A stretch of DNA of 64,000 nucleotides from Mycolicibacterium sp. TUM20985 (GTDB lineage: Bacteria; Actinomycetota; Actinomycetes; Mycobacteriales; Mycobacteriaceae), in assembly GCF_030295745.1 (NCBI RefSeq), contig NZ_AP027291.1:1-64000 (forward strand), written 5' to 3'. Below, piece after piece: positions 21,828 to 30,086 of this stretch. Each line of letters opens with the position of its first letter. Position 1 is the first letter of the stretch. The notes under the pieces were generated by a model. The model did no database searches. It was not told the origin of the DNA and saw only the letters and a program-made list of their open reading frames with translations. A program made the translations under genes and the position numbers.

Positions 21828-23302
21828 GATCCCTCCCGCAGGGCCGCGGCAATGGTTGCCCGCCCGATCGGCGCAGCGAGTGCGCCACCGGTCGCGGACA
21901 ATCGGTCACCGCCATTCTCCACTAGGACCGCGATGGCGACCTTGGGAGCCTTGGCCGGGGCGAAGGCGATGTACCAGGCGTGGGGTGGGGTGTTGCGCGG
22001 ATCGGAGCCGTGTTCGGCCGTTCCCGTCTTGGAGGCGATCTGTACGCCAGAGATGGCTCCCGTCTGCTGGGTCACCTGCTCGGCGTCGATCATCAAGTCC
22101 GTAAGTGTAGTGGCGACCTGCGGAGACACCGCACGACGAAGCTCGCGCGGGCTGGTCGAGCTGATGTTGCCGAGGTCGGGCCCCTTGAGGCCGTCCACCA
22201 GGTACGGCTGCATCGTGACGCCGCCGTTCGCCACCGTCGCAGCGATCATCGCGTTCTGCAGCGGAGTGAGGGCGACGTCCTTCTGACCGATGCTCGACAT
22301 TCCCAACGCCGCCTTGTCGTCGATGGGGCCGATGCTCGATGCCGCAACCTGCAGCGGTATCGGTGGGGGCGCGCCGTCGATGCCGAACGCCTCAGCGGTA
22401 TTGCGCAGCGCGTCGGCGCCGGTGCGGATGCCGAGGTCCACGAACGCGGTGTTGCACGACTTTGCGAACGCGACGCGCAGCGTGGTGGTGGGAGCGTTCC
22501 CGCACGACGAGCCGCCATAATTCTCCAGCGTTGCGGTGCTGTCCGGCAACGGGATTCGCGCCGCGGCGGTCACCTGGCTGTCGGCCGTGGCGCCGTTCGC
22601 GAGCGCCGCGGCGGTGGTGATGACCTTGAACGTCGAACCGGGGGGATAGGTCTCCGAGATCGCCCGGTTCACCAGCGGGCTCTCCGGGTCGTCACGCAAC
22701 TGCTGCCAGGCCTCGGACTGCACGTTGCCGTCGTGCGACGCCAGCAGGTTCGGATCGTAGGACGGCGACGACACCATTCCGAGGATCTTCCCGGTGGACG
22801 GTTCGAGGGCCACCACCGAACCCTTGCAGGGGCCGCCGTTGCACCCCTTCTGCATGGCTTCCCAGGCAGCTTGCTGCACCTGCGGGTTGATGGTGGTGGC
22901 GACGTTGCCACCGCGAGGGTCTCGCCCGGTGAAGAAGTCGGCAAGCCGCCGGCCGAACAGCCGCTCGTCGGAACCGTTGAGGATGGTGTCCTCGGCGCGT
23001 TCGAGGCCAGTGCTCGAGTACAGCAGCGAGTAGAAGCCGGTGACCGGGGCGTACGCCTGCGGGTTGGGGTAGACCCGCAGGAACCGGAAGTGCCCGTCGG
23101 TCGACGTCGAGTAGGCGAGCAGCTGCCCGCCCGCGGAGATCTGGCCGCGCTGGCGGGAGTACTCGTCGAGCAGGACGCGCTGGTTGCGCGGATCGGAGCG
23201 CAGGCCGTCGGCCCGAAACACCTGTGTGAGTGTGGCATTGGCGAGGAGCAGCACGATCAGGCCCATGATCGCCAGGGAGATGCGGCGCAGTGAGGTGTTC
23301 AT
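21824..23302 (-). CDS. pbpA: Penicillin-binding protein A (transpeptidase, PbpA)
   Basis: A 492-residue class B-like D,D-transpeptidase that cross-links peptidoglycan, required for septation and cell shape. An N-terminal anchor ([22 protein letters not shown]) precedes the dimerisation domain and the penicillin-binding domain. The active-site motifs are STFK (in [12 protein letters not shown]), SCN ([11 protein letters not shown]) and KTG ([11 protein letters not shown]). The start is set at the ATG at 23302, which overlaps the rodA stop by 4 bp and gives the usual 491-492 residues. A longer open frame upstream is only a read-through of the rodA region. The partner polymerase RodA is encoded directly before it. 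Confidence 0.97.
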   Translation of the reverse strand: MNTSLRRISLAIMGLIVLLLANATLTQVFRADGLRSDPRNQRVLLDEYSRQRGQISAGGQLLAYSTSTDGHFRFLRVYPNPQAYAPVTGFYSLLYSSTGLERAEDTILNGSDERLFGRRLADFFTGRDPRGGNVATTINPQVQQAAWEAMQKGCNGGPCKGSVVALEPSTGKILGMVSSPSYDPNLLASHDGNVQSEAWQQLRDDPESPLVNRAISETYPPGSTFKVITTAAALANGATADSQVTAAARIPLPDSTATLENYGGSSCGNAPTTTLRVAFAKSCNTAFVDLGIRTGADALRNTAEAFGIDGAPPPIPLQVAASSIGPIDDKAALGMSSIGQKDVALTPLQNAMIAATVANGGVTMQPYLVDGLKGPDLGNISSTSPRELRRAVSPQVATTLTDLMIDAEQVTQQTGAISGVQIASKTGTAEHGSDPRNTPPHAWYIAFAPAKAPKVAIAVLVENGGDRLSATGGALAAPIGRATIAAALREGS

Positions 23303-24714
23303 ACGCGGCCGATCACCTCCGTCTTCGCCGAGGCGATCGGGGTGGCGTTGGGCGCATTGGTGTCCAGCGGTCGGCGCGCCGAGTGCGAGATGCGGATCAG
23401 GATGGCCAGCAGCACGTAGTTGGCGATCAGCGACGATCCGCCGTACGACAGCCACGGCGTCGTGAGACCGGTGAGCGGGATCAACTTGGTGACTCCGCCG
23501 ACGACGATGAACAGCTGGATGGCCAGCGTGGAGGCCAAACCCGCCGCGAGCAGCTTGCCGAAGCTGTCACGCACGGCGACCGCGGTCCGCAGCCCGCGGA
23601 TGATCAGGATCGTGTAGAGCATGAGGACGCCGGCGAACCCGACGAGACCGAGCTCCTCGCCGATTGCGGCAATGATGAAGTCCGTCGAAGCGGCGGGCAC
23701 CGTGCCGGGTTGGCCGTTGCCGAGCCCGGTGCCGAAGATGCCGCCGGTGGCGAAGCTGAACAGCGACTGCACCATCTGATAACCGGCGCCGTCGGGGTCG
23801 GCGAACGGGTCGAGCCAGTTCTGCACCCGGACCTGGACGTGGCTGAACGTGTGGTAGGCGACGACGCTGCCGACCGCAAAGAGCGTGAGTCCCAACAGAA
23901 CCCAGCTCAGCCGGTCGGTGGCGACATAGACGAGCACCAGGAACGACGCGTAGAGAAGCAGCGAGGTGCCGAGATCCTTCTCGAAGACCATCACGCCGAC
24001 CGACGCGATCCAGGCGGCCAACAGCGGCGCCAGGTCGCGCGGGCGGGGGAGGTTCATCCCGAGGATGTGCTTGCCCGCGCTGGTGAACAGGCTGCGCTTG
24101 GACACCAAGACGGAGGCGAAGAAGATCAGCAGCAGGATCTTGGAGATCTCGGCGGGCTGAATCGAGAAGCCGTGGAAGCGAATCCAGATCTTGGCGCCGT
24201 TCTCCTCCGACATCGAGCTGGGCAGGATGGCGGGAATCAGCAGGAAGACCAGACCGGCGAGCCCGCAGACGTAGCCGTAGCGGGCCAACATGCGGTGGTC
24301 GGTCAGTAACGCGACCACGAGGCAGAACGCGACCACGCCGACGAGGGTCCACAGCATCTGCTGGTTGGCACTGGGACCCCGGGCTCCGCCGGCGCCGATC
24401 GCTCCCTCGGCCAGGTCGAGACGGTGAATCATGACCAGCCCCAAGCCATTCAGCAAGGCCACGACCGGGAGCAGGAGGGGGTCGGCGTAGGGCGCGAAGC
24501 GGCGTACGGCCAGATGCGCAGCGCCGAACAGTGCCAGGAACCCGAGGGTGTACTGCGCGAGGTCCCAGCTGAGTCCCTGCTCCTGGTTGGCCTCGACGAT
24601 GAGCAGTGCGACGGTGGTGATGAACGCGGCGAACCCGAGCAGGAACAGCTCGGCGTTGCGCCGGTTCGGCAAGGGGGGAACCACGGTCACCGGTGCCTGA
24701 GGCTGCGTGCTCAT
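23299..24714 (-). CDS. rodA: SEDS-family peptidoglycan glycosyltransferase RodA
   Basis: A 471-residue polytopic membrane protein of the SEDS family (RodA/FtsW), which polymerises lipid II into glycan strands with a class B PBP partner, here PbpA. About 12 membrane helices are visible. Family motifs include GFSIQPAEISKILLLIFFAS, FEKDLGTSLLLYASF (with the acidic residue of the active cavity), DFIIAAIGEELGLVG and the C-terminal GLTTPWLSYGGSSLIANY. The ATG at 24714 overlaps the pstP stop by 4 bp. Confidence 0.97.
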   Translation of the reverse strand: MSTQPQAPVTVVPPLPNRRNAELFLLGFAAFITTVALLIVEANQEQGLSWDLAQYTLGFLALFGAAHLAVRRFAPYADPLLLPVVALLNGLGLVMIHRLDLAEGAIGAGGARGPSANQQMLWTLVGVVAFCLVVALLTDHRMLARYGYVCGLAGLVFLLIPAILPSSMSEENGAKIWIRFHGFSIQPAEISKILLLIFFASVLVSKRSLFTSAGKHILGMNLPRPRDLAPLLAAWIASVGVMVFEKDLGTSLLLYASFLVLVYVATDRLSWVLLGLTLFAVGSVVAYHTFSHVQVRVQNWLDPFADPDGAGYQMVQSLFSFATGGIFGTGLGNGQPGTVPAASTDFIIAAIGEELGLVGFAGVLMLYTILIIRGLRTAVAVRDSFGKLLAAGLASTLAIQLFIVVGGVTKLIPLTGLTTPWLSYGGSSLIANYVLLAILIRISHSARRPLDTNAPNATPIASAKTEVIGRV

Positions 24715-26225
24715 GACGTCGTCCGGCAGTCGGTGCCCGGCTTCTGCGGCGGTGGTGGAAGAGCCGTGCCGGTGGGGGTCGGAGACGGCGCCGGAGACGG
24801 CGCCGGGGGCGGTGCGGTCACCGTGGTCGGCACCTCCGGCGGGGTCGCACCCCCGCTCGTGGTCGGTGCCGGGGGAGCGGTGGTGGTCGGCGGCGCGGCA
24901 GTGGTGGTCGGCGGGGGCGGCGGCGGTGGGGTCGGAGTCGTCGTCGTCCTGGTGACCGCGGGCAGGCAAATCGGCAGGACCGACGTCTGCGCCAGCTCTC
25001 TCAGCTGTCGGATGGCCTCGTCCAGCGTGCCGCCGGGAAGTCCGGCCGTGACCTGCGCGCGTTCTGACTCCCGCAGATCGGCGACCTCCAGCGGGGTGCA
25101 GCCGGCGCGACTGTCGTCCACGCCGATGTTCGTGATCGAGTTGCGGGAGTCGAGGCAGGCGACCTGAAAGGGTTGTTGCAGAGGCATTCCCAGGAAGCTG
25201 CCCTGCACGCCGCGCATGATGTGCACGGAACCGTCGCGTTCGGCGACGTAGTAGTTGTTCTGAATCACCATGCGGCCGACCGCTAGCCCAGCGACCACGA
25301 CGACCAGCAGGAGCAACGCGCCGAAGATCATTCGCCGACGGGATCGCGGTTTGCGGGGCGGCGGGTCCGTCTCGGCGGCAGGGCGTTTGGCGGCCTCGAC
25401 ACGCTTGGGGTTGAACGCCGACGCCCGACCGGCGGCGGTGTTGGGCGGTGCGCTGTGGTCGTCGATTCCCGACACGGCGCCCGCGAGGATCGGCTGGGTC
25501 TGGCCGTACTCGTAGTCGACGACGTCGGCGACCACCACGGTGACGTTGTCGGGGCCCCCGCCGCGCAGCGCCATCTCGATGAGCCGGTCGGCGCTCTCGG
25601 TGACGTCGGGAATCTGCAGCGCGTCGAGGATCGTGTCGTGGCTGACCGGGTCCGACAGCCCATCGGAGCACAGGAGGTAGCGGTCCCCGGCGTGGGCCTC
25701 GCGCACCGTGAGCGTGGGCTCCACCTCGTGACCGGTCAGGGCGCGCATGATCAGCGATCGCTGCGGGTGGCTGTGTGCCTCGTCGGCGGTGATGCGTCCC
25801 TCGTCGACCAGCGTCTGGACGAAGGTGTCGTCCTTGGTGATCTGGGTGAGCTCGCCCTCGCGCAGCAGGTAGCCGCGCGAGTCGCCGACGTGGACGAGGC
25901 CAAGTCGGTTGCCCGCGAACAGGATTGCGGTGAGGGTGGTGCCCATGCCCTCAAGCTCGGGGTCGGCTTCGACGTGCGCGGCGATCGCCGTATTGCCTTC
26001 GTGGACCGCGGCGTTGAGCTTGCTGAGGAGGTCGCCCCCGGGCTCGTCGTCGTCGAGGTGCGCCAGCGCGGCGATCACCAGCTGCGAGGCGACCTCGCCC
26101 GCGGCGTGGCCACCCATGCCGTCGGCCAGAGCGAGTAGCCGCGCACCGGCGTACACGGAGTCCTCGTTGTTGGCGCGTACCAACCCGCGGTCGCTGCGTG
26201 CGGCGTATCGGAGGACGAGGGTCAC
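24711..26225 (-). CDS. pstP: PP2C-family serine/threonine phosphatase PstP
   Basis: 504 residues. PstP reverses phosphorylation by PknA/PknB and their targets. The PPM catalytic domain (about 1-240) has the metal-binding motifs RANNEDS, ALADGMGGHAAGE, HVGDSRGYLLR, CSDGLSDPVS and GGGPDNVTVVV. One membrane helix (IFGALLLLVVVVAGLAVGRM, about 300-320) leads to an external domain and a low-complexity Thr/Pro tail (TTTTPTPPPPPPPTTT). A GTG start is used, overlapping the fhaB stop by 4 bp. It is the only phosphatase in the cluster. Confidence 0.97.
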   Translation of the reverse strand: MTLVLRYAARSDRGLVRANNEDSVYAGARLLALADGMGGHAAGEVASQLVIAALAHLDDDEPGGDLLSKLNAAVHEGNTAIAAHVEADPELEGMGTTLTAILFAGNRLGLVHVGDSRGYLLREGELTQITKDDTFVQTLVDEGRITADEAHSHPQRSLIMRALTGHEVEPTLTVREAHAGDRYLLCSDGLSDPVSHDTILDALQIPDVTESADRLIEMALRGGGPDNVTVVVADVVDYEYGQTQPILAGAVSGIDDHSAPPNTAAGRASAFNPKRVEAAKRPAAETDPPPRKPRSRRRMIFGALLLLVVVVAGLAVGRMVIQNNYYVAERDGSVHIMRGVQGSFLGMPLQQPFQVACLDSRNSITNIGVDDSRAGCTPLEVADLRESERAQVTAGLPGGTLDEAIRQLRELAQTSVLPICLPAVTRTTTTPTPPPPPPPTTTAAPPTTTAPPAPTTSGGATPPEVPTTVTAPPPAPSPAPSPTPTGTALPPPPQKPGTDCRTTS

Positions 26226-26689
26226 GGGCGCAACTCGATCACGGTCTTGCCGATTCGCACCGGCGTTCCCATCGGAACCCTTACCGCCGTCGTCACCTTC
26301 GCCCTGTCAAGGTATGTGCCGTTGGTCGATCCTAGGTCCTCGACGTACCACTCGGACCCCCGTGGGGAAAGCCTCGCATGCCGTGTCGATGAATAGTCGT
26401 CGGTCAGCACCAGTGTCGAATCGTCGGCGCGCCCGATGAGCACGGGCTGGCTGCCCAGTTGGATGCGGGTGCCGGTCAATGCCCCCTCGGTCACCACCAA
26501 TTGGCGTGGGGTGTTGCGGCGCTGCCCGCGCGGTAGCAGGGTGCCGCGCAGCGCGAGCCCACGCTTGACCATCACGGCGCCGGTGGGGGCGTAGATGTCG
26601 GTGCGCAGGATGCGCAGCACGGACCAGATGAACAGCCACAGCAGCAAAAGGAAACCGACACGCGTCAGCTGCAGCACTATCCCCTGCAT
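26222..26689 (-). CDS. fhaB: FHA-domain protein FhaB (FipA)
   Basis: 155 residues: an N-terminal membrane helix (VGFLLLLWLFIWSVLRILR) and a C-terminal FHA phosphothreonine-binding domain with LIGRADDSTLVL, DDYSSTRHARL and DLGSTNGTYLDRAKV. The mycobacterial homologue binds phosphorylated FtsZ-associated partners and is itself phosphorylated by PknA/PknB. The gene overlaps pstP by 4 bp. A 184-bp gap separates it from fhaA and holds no gene. Confidence 0.95.
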   Translation of the reverse strand: MQGIVLQLTRVGFLLLLWLFIWSVLRILRTDIYAPTGAVMVKRGLALRGTLLPRGQRRNTPRQLVVTEGALTGTRIQLGSQPVLIGRADDSTLVLTDDYSSTRHARLSPRGSEWYVEDLGSTNGTYLDRAKVTTAVRVPMGTPVRIGKTVIELRP

Positions 26690-26873
26690 CTGACGTCCTC
26701 TCCGTCACCGTCCCGATGTCGCCGCGGCGGCTCCACCGCACTGCTCACCGGTTCGCGTCGCGACCGACCACCGGCTGGTTGGGCCGCCGTCGGCACCGTC
26801 ACGATACTTGGGCCGGTGATACCGGTGAGGTCGAAGCATCCGCCTGGGCCCCTGCCGTCACCAGCCTGTGTCC

Positions 26874-28367
26874 TCAGTGAACGCGGACGATGATCTCGGA
26901 GTGGCCGAGGCGGATGGTGTCGCCGTCGGCCAGCTGCCATTCCTGCACCGGCGCGTTGTTGACCGTCGTCCCGTTCGTGGAGTTCAGATCCGACAGCAGG
27001 GCGACCTGACCGTCCCAGCGGATCTCGAGGTGACGACGTGAGACGCCGGTGTCCGGGAGTCGGAACTGGGCGTCCTGGCCGCGGCCGATGACGTTGGCGC
27101 CCTCACGCAGCTGATAGGTGCGGCCGCTGCCGTCGTCGAGTTGCAGGGTCACGCTCGCGGCGCCGGTGCCGTAACCCGATCCGGCACCATAGCCGGCGAC
27201 GGGTGCGGCAGCGGGTGGCTGACCGTAGTCGTAGCCGGCGGGCTGGCCGTAGCCCCCGTCGGCCGGTTGGCCGTAGCCGGGATCGGCGTAGCCCTGCGGC
27301 GCCGCGGGGTCGCCGTAGCGGCCGTAGTCGGGCTGCCCTCCATAACCACCCTGGTCCGGCCGCCCATACGCTTGGCCGCCGCCGTAGCCGCCCTGATCGG
27401 GGTAGCCGCCCTGGTCCGGGTAGCCGCCCTGATCGGGGTAGCCGCCCTGGTCGGGGTACGCAGGGCGGGGCGGCTCGGGACGGGCCTCCGGGCGCCCATA
27501 CTCCTCGCCGCGCGGCGGTGCTGCTGGCGGGCGGCCGTAGTCATAACCACCGGGCTCGCCGTAGCCGCCCGCGGGTGCGCCCGCAGGCGGGCCGTATCCG
27601 GGTGGTGGCTGGCGGTAGCCCTGATCGGGGTAGCCGGCGCCGGCCGGAGGGCCGTAACCGGAGGCGGGAGGCCGCTGGTCGTAGTTGGGCGGCGGGTAGC
27701 CACCCTGATCGGGGTATGCGCCGCGGTCGGGATAGCCGCCACCCTGCTCGCCGTAGCCGCCCTGCGCCGGGGGCTGACCCGGAGCCGGCGGAGGGGGATA
27801 GCCGCCCTCGGGCGCCGGCGGGTGGGGAGCGCGGGGCTCTTCGCCCTGGCGGCCGTACTCGTAGTAGTCGTCGCCTGGCTGCGCTGGTCCCTGTCCGCCG
27901 CCGCGGTAGCTCGGATTGTCGGTCATCGGTGCAACTCCTGGTTCTGCGGACTGAGCACGGTTCGGGGGTGCAGAGGCGCTTGTGCCACTGGTCGAGTCTG
28001 GGTTGACCGTTCCGCGTGTACGAAACTGGCCGGTGTGCAACTGCGGTGACGCCTCGAATCCAACGACCACATCACCATACGTTTGCCACCCTTGGTCACG
28101 GATGTATCCCTCCAGGTATCGGGCAAAAGTCGTCGGTGTGAGGTCGGGGTCGGCGCGGACCTTGTGAAAGTCGGATGCACTGAGGGTAATGACGTAGTCG
28201 TTGGGCGCCAAAATTCGGCCGCCGCCGACTTCGCGCGCACCTGCGTGGGCTTCGCGCTGAAGGATCCCCTCGACCTCCTGCGGAACGATGGAACCGCCGA
28301 AGACGCGGGCGAAGGTGTCACCGACGCTCGACTCGAGTTTGCGCTCGAAACGGTCGACGAGTCCCAT
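26874..28367 (-). CDS. fhaA: FHA-domain protein FhaA (DUF3662 + FHA, long repetitive linker)
   Basis: 497 residues. The N-terminal DUF3662 domain (about 1-120: MGLVDRFERKLESSVGDTFA, GGGRILAPNDYVITLSASDF) is joined to a C-terminal FHA domain (about 405-497: VIGRGQDAQFRLPDTGVSRRHLEI, DLNSTNGTTVNN) by a linker of nearly 280 residues rich in Gly, Pro, Tyr, Gln and Asp. FhaA binds the phosphorylated MviN (MurJ) pseudokinase and PknB, linking lipid II export to kinase signalling. The linker contains four tandem YPDQGG units and looks disordered. The upstream gap to tRNA-Leu (236 bp) has a possible minus-strand -10, TACCAT, at 28461-28456. Confidence 0.95.
   Translation of the reverse strand: MGLVDRFERKLESSVGDTFARVFGGSIVPQEVEGILQREAHAGAREVGGGRILAPNDYVITLSASDFHKVRADPDLTPTTFARYLEGYIRDQGWQTYGDVVVGFEASPQLHTGQFRTRGTVNPDSTSGTSASAPPNRAQSAEPGVAPMTDNPSYRGGGQGPAQPGDDYYEYGRQGEEPRAPHPPAPEGGYPPPPAPGQPPAQGGYGEQGGGYPDRGAYPDQGGYPPPNYDQRPPASGYGPPAGAGYPDQGYRQPPPGYGPPAGAPAGGYGEPGGYDYGRPPAAPPRGEEYGRPEARPEPPRPAYPDQGGYPDQGGYPDQGGYPDQGGYGGGQAYGRPDQGGYGGQPDYGRYGDPAAPQGYADPGYGQPADGGYGQPAGYDYGQPPAAAPVAGYGAGSGYGTGAASVTLQLDDGSGRTYQLREGANVIGRGQDAQFRLPDTGVSRRHLEIRWDGQVALLSDLNSTNGTTVNNAPVQEWQLADGDTIRLGHSEIIVRVH
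27384..27455. repeat. Four tandem 18-bp units inside fhaA
   Basis: Unit GTAGCCGCCCTGATCGGG and close variants at 27384, 27402, 27420 and 27438. On the coding strand each unit encodes the hexapeptide DQGGYP. Variants differ at the third base of codons, so selection on the protein repeat is likely. Related, less exact copies continue through the linker. Confidence 0.85.
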
Positions 28368-28559
28368 ATCACCGCCTGCCTCGCTGTTCGCCGTAGTGCG
28401 CCGCGCCCGACACTCTCATCGAGCCTGCGTGTCAGGTACCCCCATGCCTGCATGCATGGTATCGGCCAATGACCTACGAACGTGAACAACAGTTCTCTGA
28501 GAATCAGATCGCGGCAGGTCAGGGCGGTCGGGTGCATCGCAGGGGGCCTAACTGCGCGG

Positions 28560-28590
28560 TTGGAGAGTGGGCCGGAGTGCGTGATAGTCT
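28560..28590 (+). promoter_or_regulatory. Promoter of tRNA-Leu
   Basis: TTGGAG (28560-28565), 19-bp spacer, TAGTCT (28585-28590). The predicted transcription start is a few bases before the mature tRNA at 28604. Confidence 0.5.
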
Positions 28591-28603
28591 CTCCCGGTTG
28601 TTG

Positions 28604-28686
28604 GGGCGAGTGGCGGAATGGCAGACGCGCTGGCTTCAGGTGCCAGTGTCCTTCGGGACGTGGGGGTTCAAGTCCCCCTTCGCCCA
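28604..28686 (+). tRNA. tRNA-Leu (CAG anticodon)
   Basis: An 83-nt class II tRNA with a long variable arm. Acceptor stem GGGCGAG / TTCGCCC and discriminator A. Anticodon stem-loop CTGGC-TTCAGGT-GCCAG gives CAG. The variable arm is GTGTCCTTCGGGACG and the T-arm GGGGGTTCAAGTCCCCC. CCA is not encoded. Confidence 0.97.
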
Positions 28687-28693
28687 CAATGAG

Positions 28694-28752
28694 CGGTTCT
28701 ATGAACCGTATGCACAAAGGTCGCGAACTCGAAACGGTTCGTGACCTTTGTG
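28694..28752 (+). terminator. Double-hairpin terminator after tRNA-Leu
   Basis: Hairpin 1: CGGTTC-TAT-GAACCG (28694-28708). Hairpin 2: CACAAAGGTCGCGAAC (28713-28728) pairs with GTTCGTGACCTTTGTG (28737-28752), 16 bp with one wobble, followed by TTTGGG. The second is one of the strongest hairpins in the window. Confidence 0.8.
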
Positions 28753-28800
28753 TTTGGGTGGGTCCCCGAGGCGCGCATGCGGCCTGCGAGCATGACCCTC

Positions 28801-29055
28801 ATGTCGGACATCATCGAAGCGCTGTTGCTGCGCAATCTGCAGGAAGTCTTTGGTGAGAACGACCCCGAACGCCGACGCTCCGCCATCGAGGCGCTGTACA
28901 CCGAAGATTGCGTGGTCAACCTGCCTATCGGCCAGTACCGCGGGCACGACGCACTCGACAGAATCTGCGGTGAGTTGCGCGCCGGCCACCCCAGTTACGT
29001 CTACACCCCACACAACGCGCCGATAGTCGTCCACCTCGGCCAGCGCGAGAACTGA
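28801..29055 (+). pseudogene. Truncated SnoaL/NTF2-like protein
   Basis: From the ATG at 28801 the frame gives 84 residues that begin like a nuclear-transport-factor-2/SnoaL-like protein (LRNLQEVFGENDPERRRSAIEALYTEDCVVN, YRGHDALDRICGELRAGHPSYVYTP). It stops at GQREN, where about 35 further residues (the last beta strands of the cone fold) would be expected. No other frame downstream continues the family pattern. It therefore looks like a 3'-truncated remnant, although a short functional form cannot be excluded. ATG at 28792 is an alternative start. The following 274 bp (29056-29329) hold no recognisable gene. Confidence 0.55.
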
Positions 29056-29329
29056 TTCCTGAACAGGCGGCTCCTCCCACCACGAGGAGTTACTGGGCCA
29101 CCCTGATGGTCCTCGGCGTGACCGCCATTCCCGCACGGGACGCGGTGACGCACGCGAGGCTGCGAGCCGCGGGTGTCCGTCGTGACCGGGGATTCTGTTG
29201 GCCCTGAATACTTTTGGGCCGACCTGCGATCACGCCGCTGCGCCGTGCACGCGTCGACGTCCCCGGACATCAGTCGCACCCATCCCACTGGCGTCCCCAG
29301 GTTTGTAGCCTTGCTCGGTAGCGTTCGAT

Positions 29330-30004
29330 GTGAGGCTCGTCAACATCGAGGAGGCCCCGTTGAGCACCCCCCGACGGCGATCGGCCGACACCTATCACCA
29401 TGGCAACTTGCGCCAGGCGCTTCTCGAGCACGCCGTCGAACTAGCACGGACCGGCGGGCCGGACGCGGTGGTGCTGAGGGACGTGCAGCGGTTGGCCGGG
29501 GTGAGCAACTCGGCGGCCTACCGGCACTATTCGGACCGTCATGCGCTGCTGGCGGCGGTGACCGACGTGGCCCAGGCGCGGCTGGGCGACATGATGACAT
29601 CGACCATCGCCCTGGTGCCCGACGACGGATCACCCAAGACGCGGGCGCTCGCCCGCTTGCGCGCCACCGGCCAGGCCTACGTGGCGTTCGCACTCGCCGA
29701 GCCAGGGCTGTTCCGCACCGCGTTCGCCTTCGATCCGCTGTCGGATGCCAATTCCGACGACCCCGATCGGCCTGCGATCAGCGAGCGCCATCCGTTCCAG
29801 ATCCTGGTCCGATGCATCGACGACGCCGTGGCTGCCGGGGTGCTCTCGCCAGCTCGTCGTGACGGCGTCGACGAGGCGACGTGGGCGGCAGTGCATGGGC
29901 TCGCGACCCTGCTCCTGGATGGGCCGTTGGGCCAGCTAGACCCCGTTCGTCGGCAGCTGATCATCGATCGGTTGCTGGACCTCGTCGAGGTCGGACTCAC
30001 CTGA
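29330..30004 (+). CDS. TetR/AcrR-family transcriptional regulator
   Basis: 224 residues. The N-terminal helix-turn-helix (YHHGNLRQALLEHAVELARTGG, VLRDVQRLAGVSNSAAYRHYSDRHALLAAV) is typical of TetR. The C-terminal ligand domain has FALAEPGLFRTAFAFDPL and a C-terminal dimerisation helix, resembling the WHG-type C domain. The GTG start at 29330 lies 5 bp after a TANNNT -10 element (TAGCGT, 29319-29324), so the message may be leaderless; TTG at 29360 is an alternative. Twin palindromes between this gene and the MFS pump downstream suggest it represses that pump. The ligand is unknown. Confidence 0.88.
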   Translation: MRLVNIEEAPLSTPRRRSADTYHHGNLRQALLEHAVELARTGGPDAVVLRDVQRLAGVSNSAAYRHYSDRHALLAAVTDVAQARLGDMMTSTIALVPDDGSPKTRALARLRATGQAYVAFALAEPGLFRTAFAFDPLSDANSDDPDRPAISERHPFQILVRCIDDAVAAGVLSPARRDGVDEATWAAVHGLATLLLDGPLGQLDPVRRQLIIDRLLDLVEVGLT

Positions 30005-30024
30005 CCCGACGGGCTTCGGTTTAA

Positions 30025-30079
30025 ATGTTGACAGCGTTAACATCGTCGGTCATCCTCAAGATGTTATCGGCGTCAACAT
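30025..30079. promoter_or_regulatory. Twin 19-bp palindromic operators between tetR and the MFS pump
   Basis: Site 1 ATGTTGACAGCGTTAACAT (30025-30043) and site 2 ATGTTATCGGCGTCAACAT (30061-30079). Each has ATGTT/AACAT outer arms. Site 2 matches the reverse complement of site 1 at 15 of 19 positions. The centres are 36 bp apart. They fill the 82-bp gap before the pump gene, so a TetR dimer or dimer pair bound here would block its transcription. Confidence 0.72.
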
Positions 30080-30086
30080 TGAGGAC

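Noticed and set aside
18730..21915. A single 1061-residue minus-strand reading frame
   Set aside because: The first part is the pknA region read in a wrong frame; only the part from 20619 down is PknB, starting at an ATG that overlaps the pknA stop.
27384..27455. CRISPR-like short repeats
   Set aside because: The units are directly adjacent without spacers and encode a protein repeat within fhaA.
27141..28049. A plus-strand frame of about 300 residues opposite fhaA
   Set aside because: It mirrors the repetitive fhaA linker and has no family pattern.
29056..29329. Remaining part of the SnoaL-like gene or another gene
   Set aside because: No frame on either strand continues the family pattern or shows a recognisable protein.
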